NCBI GenBank assembly: GCA_028287455.1
Contig: JAQBPP010000068.1
Location: 1 to 6,753, forward strand
Reading direction: 5' to 3'
Length of the DNA stretch: 6,753 bases
DNA from: Bacilli bacterium
Lineage (GTDB): Bacteria; Bacillota; Bacilli; Tumebacillales; JAQBPP01
Shown: positions 1 through 5,390 of the stretch, one piece after another
Layout: every line of letters starts with the position of its first letter
How positions within the stretch are numbered: the stretch's first letter is position 1
Position numbers and translations under genes: made by a program
Notes under the pieces: generated by a model
What the model was told of the DNA's origin: nothing
The model's database searches: none
What the model saw: the letters and a program-made list of their open reading frames with translations, nothing else

Positions 1-340
1 CTTTGAGCTGGGCTTCGATCTCGTTATAAACATTCTCAAATTCGCTATAAGGACCAATGTGTTTCCAGTAAGCGTACTTCTGAAGAGTAACCTGCTTTTT
101 TTCCAAACGTGTTTCAGGTTCACCTGATATGTTTAGTTCAATACCAGTAAATACAATGTTTCCACAATCGTATACCACGTGATTGATTCCTGCGTGAACC
201 AGTTGTTTTTCTCTTACTTCAGCCCACAGCTTGTCCATTAGTTCAAACATCTCGGTACTGTATTCTTTATGTGCATCATGGACTTTCGAAAAACCATACA
301 GCGTAAGCGTTTTTGGTTGAGTAACAATATCGACATTCAT
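1..340 (-). CDS. GyrI-like / AraC effector-binding domain protein, 3' end outside window
   Basis: Reverse-strand reading from the ATG at 340-338 gives 113 uninterrupted codons, running off the left edge. The protein begins MNVDIVTQPKTLTLYGFSKV and ends in the window with a segment containing YAYWKHIGPYSEF. The short beta-strand start, a helix with M-x-x-L-W and the late aromatic-x-x-H-x-G-P-Y motif are typical of the GyrI-like (AraC effector-binding) fold, which binds small molecules. Such proteins are usually about 150-160 residues, so roughly three quarters is visible. No helix-turn-helix precedes the domain, so it is a stand-alone version rather than a MerR- or AraC-type regulator. The ligand is unknown. 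It is transcribed divergently from the GH36 remnant and has its own promoter. The domain call is from motif resemblance only. The start is supported by a moderate GGGGTG site a few bases upstream. Confidence 0.8.
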   Translation of the reverse strand, partial: MNVDIVTQPKTLTLYGFSKVHDAHKEYSTEMFELMDKLWAEVREKQLVHAGINHVVYDCGNIVFTGIELNISGEPETRLEKKQVTLQKYAYWKHIGPYSEFENVYNEIEAQLK

Positions 341-375
341 ATATACACCCCGTCTCGTTTGGTCGTTCCGAACCG

Positions 376-404
376 ATTATACTGGTATATCAACGTGGTG
401 TCAT
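376..404 (-). promoter_or_regulatory. Sigma-A promoter for the effector-binding-domain gene
   Basis: On the minus strand, ATGACA (plus 404-399) is followed after exactly 17 bases by a perfect TATAAT (plus 381-376). This is 5 of 6 and 6 of 6 matches to the vegetative consensus with ideal spacing. Transcription would start near 369, giving a leader of about 30 bases before the ATG at 340. The promoter directly abuts the truncated 5' end of the plus-strand alpha-galactosidase remnant. Confidence 0.7.
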
Positions 405-428
405 CACTTACGGGGGGCATCAATAACA

Positions 429-1611
429 ACTGACACGCTTCAGGCACCGGAAGTTGTCATGGTTTACTCCTCGCATGGAATAGGAGATATGTCACGAACA
501 TTTCATAAACTGTATAGAACCAGTTTAGTACGCGGGAAATATCGTGACCAAGAACGACCAGTCTTGATTAACAACTGGGAAGCTATGTATTTTAACTTTA
601 ATGGTGAAAGCATTGTAAATATCACTCGCACTGGAAAACAGTTAGGGATCGAATTGTTCGTCCTTGACGACGGATGGTTTGGAAAACGAAATGATGACAC
701 CACTTCCTTAGGGGATTGGCAGGTCAATCTTGAAAAGCTGCCAGCAGGTCTTGACGATTTGGTCCATCGTGTACGCAACTTGGGGATGTCGTTTGGTCTT
801 TGGTTTGAACCTGAGATGATCTCAAGAAACAGCGCCGATCACTTATGTGAAATGGGATATGAATCGGCATATGACGGAGATTGGCTCTGATTCTTTGCCT
901 GCTGATCGTCAAAGAGAAACTGCACACCGCTATATACTCGGTGTATACAAAGTCATGGAGAAGATCACAAGCGTGTTTCCAAATGTCTTGTTTGAAAGTT
1001 GTTCAGGGGGCGGTGGTCGTTTCGATCCTGGCATTTTGCATTATATGCCGCAAACCTGGACAAGTGACAACACCGATGCCATAAGCCGGCTCAAGATTCA
1101 GTATGGAACCAGTATCGTGTACCCTTCAATTGCAATGGGTGCTCATGTGTCAGCTGTTCCCAATCACCAGGTTCATAGATCCGCATCCTTACAAACACGC
1201 GCACATGTGGCGATGGCTGGTAATTTTGGATATGAGTTGGATTTGACAGCACTCGCAAATGAGGAAAAACACGCAATTACACAGCAGGTTAGTTTTTACA
1301 AACAGCATCGTCAACTGATCCAATTCGGTGAACACTACAGACTGCTGAATCCTTTTGAAGGAAATGCTTCTGCCTGGATGTTTGTGTCAGACGAACAAAA
1401 AGAAGTTTTGGTCACGTACTGCCGCATTCTTTCTGAACCAAATCCACCTACTCAACGACTACGATTAAAGGGACTTGATCCAAATTTTAACTATCGATTG
1501 ATAGGCACGGATCAAACTTTCGGCGGTGACGAACTCATGTATGCAGGGATTGTCTTGCCGAATTTAATCGGCGACTTCGCGACCGAAACTTGGAATTTTC
1601 GGGTTGAATGA
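429..1611 (+). pseudogene. GH36 alpha-galactosidase remnant, 5'-truncated and internally deleted/frameshifted
   Basis: GH36 enzymes release terminal alpha-1,6-galactose from melibiose- and raffinose-type sugars and are about 730 residues long. Here only two fragments remain. The first (to 890) starts inside the conserved region with DTLQAPEVVMVYS, then ERPVLINNWEA, LFVLDDGWFG and GLWFEPEMIS, followed by out-of-frame residues and a stop. The second, in another frame from about 832, resumes at ITYVKWDMNRHMTEIGS (the KWD Asp is the family nucleophile). It continues through WTSDNTDA (acid/base Asp), MGAHVSAVPNHQ, GYELDL and the C-terminal beta domain to the TGA at 1609-1611. About 330 N-terminal residues and about 55 residues of the barrel (the HPDW to LDLSRPEV stretch expected between the fragments) are absent. 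The ATG at 459 and GTG at 847 lie inside conserved sequence and are not credible starts. Upstream to 321 the first frame stays open but the resemblance fades. I judge it a recent pseudogene, because no further stops have accumulated. Assembly error is the alternative. Confidence 0.85.
824..837 (+). other. Deletion/frameshift junction inside the GH36 remnant
   Basis: Before this point the conserved GH36 reading lies in the frame of 459 and ends at FEPEMIS. After it the conserved reading lies one frame over, as (A)PITYVKWD. The second frame has a TGA at 817-819, so it cannot extend further left. The family normally has about 55 residues between these motifs, so about 160 bases are missing. The exact breakpoint cannot be placed to the base from one sequence. 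Confidence 0.75.
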
Positions 1612-1651
1612 TATTAATATAACGCCATCAACAAGCTGCATCAATATATAC

Positions 1652-1679
1652 AAACCTATGTATGTGGGTACATAGCGTT
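1652..1679. repeat. Imperfect hairpin, CTATGTA / TACATAG
   Basis: CTATGTA (1656-1662) and TACATAG (1669-1675) are perfect inverted repeats around a six-base loop. Flanking AAAC and GTTT extend the stem past a single bulged base. There is no T-run after it, so it is not a terminator itself. It may be a small operator or a chance structure in the 3' region of the remnant. Confidence 0.35.
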
Positions 1680-1710
1680 TCTCAGCACTTTTAAATTGCA
1701 AAACACAATC

Positions 1711-1740
1711 AGCCCTCCAATTATCAACGGAGGGCTTTTT
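1711..1740 (+). terminator. Rho-independent terminator
   Basis: AGCCCTCC (1711-1718) and GGAGGGCT (1729-1736) form a perfect 8-bp, GC-rich stem with a ten-base loop. A run of five T (1736-1740) follows. It lies 100 bases after the GH36 stop and would end that transcript, insulating the downstream transporter operon. Confidence 0.9.
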
Positions 1741-1889
1741 AATGTTTATTTTGCTGCTGCGAATCGCTTCGAATAAAAAAATTTTTCAGATGGAAACTGG
1801 AGGAATCACAGGGACAGAGAGCAACTAGCAAGATTGTATTGTTCCTGCAAAAAAGTACCATTGCCGATCAAATCGAACGTATTGTATTG

Positions 1890-1919
1890 TTGTTGTAACC
1901 GCTTACAAACGGTTATTAA
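1890..1919 (+). promoter_or_regulatory. Candidate promoter of the transporter operon
   Basis: TTGTTG (1890-1895) and TATTAA (1914-1919) are separated by 18 bases and each matches the sigma-A consensus at 4 of 6 positions. The call leans on position (about 50 bases before the first permease ATG, after the terminator) and on overlap with the operator. It is a weak match, and TTATAT near 1930 or an upstream start could serve instead. Confidence 0.35.
1893..1908. promoter_or_regulatory. cre (CcpA) or LacI-family operator
   Basis: TTGTAACCGCTTACAA is a near-perfect palindrome with the central CG typical of LacI/GalR-family sites. Its inner 14 bases (1894-1907) match the catabolite-response consensus TGWAANCGNTNWCA at every position. 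It overlaps the best candidate promoter, so binding should repress. CcpA-mediated carbon catabolite control is the simplest reading; a dedicated LacI-type sugar regulator would use a very similar site. Confidence 0.75.
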
Positions 1920-1955
1920 CATCACACCTTATATTCTTGGCTTTAAAACAAAATC

Positions 1956-1964
1956 AGGGGGGAG
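1956..1964 (+). promoter_or_regulatory. Ribosome binding site deciding the first permease start
   Basis: AGGGGGGAG lies seven bases before the ATG at 1972. The frame is open back to a TTG at 1834, but that start has no ribosome binding site at useful distance and would translate the operator. The 1972 start is therefore preferred. Confidence 0.8.
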
Positions 1965-1971
1965 TTCCACT

Positions 1972-2934
1972 ATGCAAAAAGTTCAAGAATATAATCCGGA
2001 ATGGCCATCCGTACGTCCCGTCGCTAAGAATAAGAAAGTACTGGCGAAATTAAGCAAGGATAAATGGTTGTATGTGTTGCTTCTGCCTGGCGCGTTGTAC
2101 TTTTTGGTTTTTAAATATCTTCCGATGTGGGGCGTATTGATTGCTTTTCAGAATTACCAGCCTTTTTTAGGCTTTTTTGGAAGTCAATGGATTGGGATTG
2201 GTAATTTTAAAGATTTTTTTATCAATCCTGATTTCTTTCGATTGCTGAATAACACGTTGATCTTATCGTTGTATAACATTTTCTTGTTTTTTCCAGCACC
2301 CATTGTATTAGCATTATTGCTGAATGAAGTCCGAAAAACTTTCTATAAGCGAACCGTACAAACTCTAATTTATGTACCTCATTTTATGTCAATGGTGATT
2401 GTAGTCAGCATCACGTATGTTTTCTTCACAATCGATGGTGGGTTCGTGACCCAACTGGTCGAACAGTTAACCGGCCATAAAATTGATTTTCTGACTAGCC
2501 TGTCCTGGTTCAGACCGTTGATTGTGCTGCAGACGATCTGGAAGGAAACCGGATGGGGGACCATTCTATTTTTGGCTGCTTTGGCGGGTGTTGACGCACA
2601 GCTGTATGAGGCGGCCATTGTTGATGGCGCGGGCAGATGGCGGCAGTTGTGGCATATCACACTACCGTCAATCCGGAGTACAATAGTGATTTTGTTCATC
2701 CTGCGCATGGGTTCCGCACTTGATAACGGGTTCGAGCAGATTTACTTGATGACCAATTCATTAAATCGGCAAGTTGCGGATGTTTTTGATACTTATGTCT
2801 ATTTTGTCGGGATTACGCAAGGGTCATTTAGTTACAGTACTGCGGTCGGGCTCTTTAAAGCTGTTATTGGCGTAATTCTAATCTTTGGCAGCAACTATCT
2901 GGCCAAAAAATCCGGTGAATCCGGTCTTTTCTAA
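1972..2934 (+). CDS. Sugar ABC transporter permease, LplB/YteP type (CUT1)
   Basis: The 320-residue membrane protein forms one half of the translocation channel of a binding-protein-dependent carbohydrate importer. It has a short charged cytoplasmic N-terminus and then about six hydrophobic segments, near residues 32-59, 93-117, 132-153, 181-206, 235-250 and 288-310. The EAA loop that contacts the ATPase is at residues 213-232 (EAAIVDGAGRWRQLWHITLP), with the expected E-A-A, G and L-P positions. Length and the C-terminal SGESGLF fit the LplB family used for complex oligo- or polysaccharides. A gap of 27 bases separates it from the second permease, so the two are surely co-transcribed. The substrate cannot be deduced from the permease. 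The nearby GH36 remnant hints at galactosides, but a terminator lies between them. Confidence 0.93.
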   Translation: MQKVQEYNPEWPSVRPVAKNKKVLAKLSKDKWLYVLLLPGALYFLVFKYLPMWGVLIAFQNYQPFLGFFGSQWIGIGNFKDFFINPDFFRLLNNTLILSLYNIFLFFPAPIVLALLLNEVRKTFYKRTVQTLIYVPHFMSMVIVVSITYVFFTIDGGFVTQLVEQLTGHKIDFLTSLSWFRPLIVLQTIWKETGWGTILFLAALAGVDAQLYEAAIVDGAGRWRQLWHITLPSIRSTIVILFILRMGSALDNGFEQIYLMTNSLNRQVADVFDTYVYFVGITQGSFSYSTAVGLFKAVIGVILIFGSNYLAKKSGESGLF

Positions 2935-2946
2935 CTTGAATTGCTT

Positions 2947-2955
2947 AGGGGGTGG
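2947..2955 (+). promoter_or_regulatory. Ribosome binding site deciding the second permease start
   Basis: AGGGGGTGG sits six bases before the ATG at 2962. An in-frame TTG at 2941 would place this site inside the coding region, so the ATG is the better start. Confidence 0.75.
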
Positions 2956-2961
2956 ACAACG

Positions 2962-3840
2962 ATGAGAACCAATACATGGTTCGGCCGCATTTTTGACGGA
3001 TTCAACTATCTTTTTCTTGCTGTTGTATCAATTTGTACAGTCATCCCCTTCATTTATGTAGTTGCAGGATCATTTGCAACCAATACTGAATTGACGCAAA
3101 GAGCGTTCTTTCTGATCCCTAAAACGATTAGCTTCAGCGCTTATCAATTTATCTTTTCCACCGATACATTGCTCAGAAGCGCACTGGTCTCAGTTTATAT
3201 CACTGTGGTTGGAACGATTGTTAATTTGCTGTTTACTACAACGATGGCTTACTCTCTTTCACGCAAGGACTTGCTGGGCAGAAATCTCATTTTAAATTTA
3301 ATCGTCTTTTCGATGGTTTTTAGCGGCGGAATGATCCCCACGTTTTTGGTTGTCAAGGGCTTGGGGCTGCTCGACAGCTTGTGGGCGATGATTATTCCGG
3401 GCGCCATTAGTGCATTTAATTTAATTATCGTCAAAAATTTCTTTCAAGAACTGCCGAAAGAACTGATTGAATCTGCCAGTTTGGACGGATGTACAGACAT
3501 CGGCACATTTTGTCGCATTATTTTACCTTTATCTAAACCCGTTTTGGCCACGTTTGCTCTTTTTTATGCAGTTGGCCATTGGAATGATTTCTACAGCGCA
3601 TTGCTCTATATCAATGATTCCGCAAAATGGCCGCTGCAAGTTTTGCTCCAGCAGATTGTCATGTTGTCGCAAGGCAGCATTGGGGATCCTTCCAACTTGG
3701 ATCCGACATTCGTGAAGCCGCCGGACCAATCCATTAAAATGGCTGTGATTGTGGTCAGTACAGTGCCTATCATGCTGGTTTACCCTTGGCTCCAAAAACA
3801 TTTTGTAAAAGGTGTGATGGTTGGCGCTGTCAAAGGGTGA
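2962..3840 (+). CDS. Sugar ABC transporter permease, LplC/YtcP type (CUT1)
   Basis: The 292-residue integral membrane protein is the partner of the preceding permease. Hydrophobic segments lie near residues 16-37, 74-97, 108-130, 138-158, 194-212 and 260-276. The EAA loop at 170-189 (ESASLDGCTDIGTFCRIILP) keeps the G and L-P landmarks but has E-S-A in place of E-A-A, which is common in this subfamily. The ending KHFVKGVMVGAVKG is characteristic of LplC/YtcP proteins. The second large loop (about residues 215-260) is long and hydrophilic, as usual in this group. It lies 27 bases after the first permease and 29 before the first binding protein. The two permeases would form a heterodimer that needs an ATP-binding subunit encoded elsewhere. 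Confidence 0.93.
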   Translation: MRTNTWFGRIFDGFNYLFLAVVSICTVIPFIYVVAGSFATNTELTQRAFFLIPKTISFSAYQFIFSTDTLLRSALVSVYITVVGTIVNLLFTTTMAYSLSRKDLLGRNLILNLIVFSMVFSGGMIPTFLVVKGLGLLDSLWAMIIPGAISAFNLIIVKNFFQELPKELIESASLDGCTDIGTFCRIILPLSKPVLATFALFYAVGHWNDFYSALLYINDSAKWPLQVLLQQIVMLSQGSIGDPSNLDPTFVKPPDQSIKMAVIVVSTVPIMLVYPWLQKHFVKGVMVGAVKG

Positions 3841-3869
3841 TAGCAAATTAATCGAAGTGGGGAGTGTGT

Positions 3870-5357
3870 ATGAAAATGTCAAAATACAGTAAGCGTTTAG
3901 TTACTTCACTTTGCTTGGGACTTTTGCTGGTAGTGGGTATTGCAGGGTGCGGCACATCATCGCAATCGGGAACCTCTGCGGGTGAGCCTTATAAAATTAC
4001 CATTATGACCGATTCATTTAATACGGATCACACTGATGCAGCCACCAGCCCGGTTCTTAAAGCTCTTGATAAGTATACAAACACAAGTATCAACATCCAA
4101 TGGGTGCCTAACTCTTCTTACACAGACAAGATGAATATTACTCTCGCTTCCGGAAATATGCCAACTGTCATGTTAATCACAGATAAAACCTCAAGCTTTG
4201 TTAACGCGGCTAAATCAGGGGCATTCTGGGATCTCACACCTTACTTGAAAGACTATCCCAACTTGAGCAAATCGAACCCAATCGTTTTAAACAACAGTTC
4301 CATTGACGGCAAAACTTATGGAATCTACCGGGCACGCCCTTTAGGACGATTGGCGATTGTGTATCGCAAAGATTGGCTGCAAAATGTCGGCCTTCAGGAA
4401 CCGAAAACCATTGATGACTTCTACAACATGTTGGTAGCGTTTAAAACCAAAGATCCAAACAAAGACGGCAAAGGCGGTACCTATGGAATGGTGGTGACGA
4501 AGTATACCGGCCCGTGGGATATCATGCAAAGCTGGTTCGGCGTTCCAAACAAATGGGGCCTGGACAAAAATGGTAAATTAATTCCTGCACAATTAACTCC
4601 TGAATATCTGGACGCCGTGAAATTTTTCCGTAAATTATACCAGCAGCAGTTAATCAATCAAGACTTTGCTGTGATGGATCCGACCAAGTGGAATGACCCG
4701 GTCACGAATAACCAGGCGGGCGTGATCGTCGACGTTGCCGACCGGGCTAACGGCTGGGTAAAAGCGAATCCGAATATGCAAGTGGCCATCCTCGGATCAG
4801 TCACCGGACCCAAGGGATTGAGAACGCCAGCTACTTCAGGTTATGCCGGATTTTATGTCATTCCCAAACAATCGGTTAAAACAGAAGCCGATTTGAAAAA
4901 AGTGTTGGCATTCCTGGATAAATTGAATGATAAACCGGCTCAGGAACTGGTTTCAAATGGTGTATTGGGAGTCAATTACAATGTGCAAGACGGGGCGGCA
5001 GTTCCTGTTAAGGACAAGGACCCTGATACGAATGATCTCAATCAACTGTTAATGTACATTCCGGACTCTCTTGCAACTAAAACAGCCCAAACACCAACAT
5101 CTAATTTGGTCACGGATATTGAAAAAGCCAATGAACAGATTGTCGTGTCGAATCCGGCCGAACCCCTGCTCTCCAATACGTATGCCACTAAAGGCACTCA
5201 ATTGGATAACATTTTAGACGACGCCCGCGTGAAGTATATTGTCGGACAAATTGACGATGCCGGGTTGCAGACTGCCATCGACTTGTGGCACAAAAGCGGC
5301 GGTGACGACTATATCAAAGAGATTAATGATGCTTATGCCAAAGTGAAACATAATTAA
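3870..5357 (+). CDS. Extracellular solute-binding lipoprotein, LplA type (receptor 1)
   Basis: The 495-residue precursor starts at an ATG five bases after GGGGAG (3859-3864). The in-frame GTG at 3864 overlaps that site and is rejected. A basic N-terminus and hydrophobic core end in lipobox I-A-G-C, so Cys27 should be lipidated and anchor the protein outside the membrane. A Ser/Gly/Thr linker follows, then a family 1-like two-lobed sugar-binding protein (YKITIMTDSF near 41). Recognisable blocks include GAFWDLTPYLKDYP (118-131), YGIYRARPLGR (150-160), RKDWLQNVGL (166-175) and SWFGVPNKWGLD (221-232). Residues 195-202 (DPNKDGKG) look like the EF-hand-like calcium loop of alginate-type and LplA-type binding proteins. 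It is the receptor for the preceding permeases. The ligand is probably an oligosaccharide but is unidentified. It is 33 bases from a paralogous receptor gene. Confidence 0.93.
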   Translation: MKMSKYSKRLVTSLCLGLLLVVGIAGCGTSSQSGTSAGEPYKITIMTDSFNTDHTDAATSPVLKALDKYTNTSINIQWVPNSSYTDKMNITLASGNMPTVMLITDKTSSFVNAAKSGAFWDLTPYLKDYPNLSKSNPIVLNNSSIDGKTYGIYRARPLGRLAIVYRKDWLQNVGLQEPKTIDDFYNMLVAFKTKDPNKDGKGGTYGMVVTKYTGPWDIMQSWFGVPNKWGLDKNGKLIPAQLTPEYLDAVKFFRKLYQQQLINQDFAVMDPTKWNDPVTNNQAGVIVDVADRANGWVKANPNMQVAILGSVTGPKGLRTPATSGYAGFYVIPKQSVKTEADLKKVLAFLDKLNDKPAQELVSNGVLGVNYNVQDGAAVPVKDKDPDTNDLNQLLMYIPDSLATKTAQTPTSNLVTDIEKANEQIVVSNPAEPLLSNTYATKGTQLDNILDDARVKYIVGQIDDAGLQTAIDLWHKSGGDDYIKEINDAYAKVKHN

Positions 5358-5390
5358 ACTAGCTCTATTTGTTTCGAAAGGGGTCAAGTC

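Larger units (their letters stand above)
1612..1971. other. Gene-free interval between the GH36 remnant and the transporter operon
   Basis: The interval is 360 bases with no convincing gene. It contains, in order, an AT-rich hairpin (1652-1679), an intrinsic terminator (1711-1740), an A/T tract (AAAAAAATTTTT near 1776-1787) and an 11-base direct repeat (1833-1843 and 1881-1891). These are followed by a cre/LacI-type operator (1893-1908), a candidate promoter and the ribosome binding site of the first permease. I saw no tRNA, T-box or other riboswitch consensus in it. Confidence 0.7.

Noticed and set aside
847..1611. A separate intact gene starting at GTG 847
   Set aside because: The start lies in the middle of the GH36 barrel (VKWDMNR) without a ribosome binding site, so the product would lack half the catalytic barrel. 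It is better read as the 3' part of a pseudogene.
1776..1787. AAAAAAATTTTT tract as a terminator or insertion-sequence end
   Set aside because: The self-complementary A/T run has no GC stem, and there is no terminal inverted repeat or target duplication. It is probably just an AT-rich leader or a curved DNA element.
1742..1828. 28-codon reading frame starting in the terminator tail, with GGAGG eight bases upstream
   Set aside because: The apparent ribosome binding site is the 3' arm of the terminator stem. The peptide (starting MFILLLRIASNKK) has no recognisable family, and such short frames occur by chance.
1790..1830. Possible T-box or riboswitch leader around GGAGGAATCACAGGGACAGAG
   Set aside because: No T-box sequence, specifier stem or antiterminator/terminator pair follows before the permease, and no known riboswitch core was recognised.
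1834..1971. N-terminal extension of the first permease from an in-frame TTG
   Set aside because: The extra residues are Cys/Lys-rich with no permease resemblance, there is no ribosome binding site for the TTG, and the stretch covers the cre operator. The ATG at 1972 has an excellent site.
5358..5390. Terminator or separate promoter between the two receptor genes
   Set aside because: The 33-base gap has no inverted repeat with a T-run and no convincing -35/-10 pair, so read-through in a single operon is more likely.
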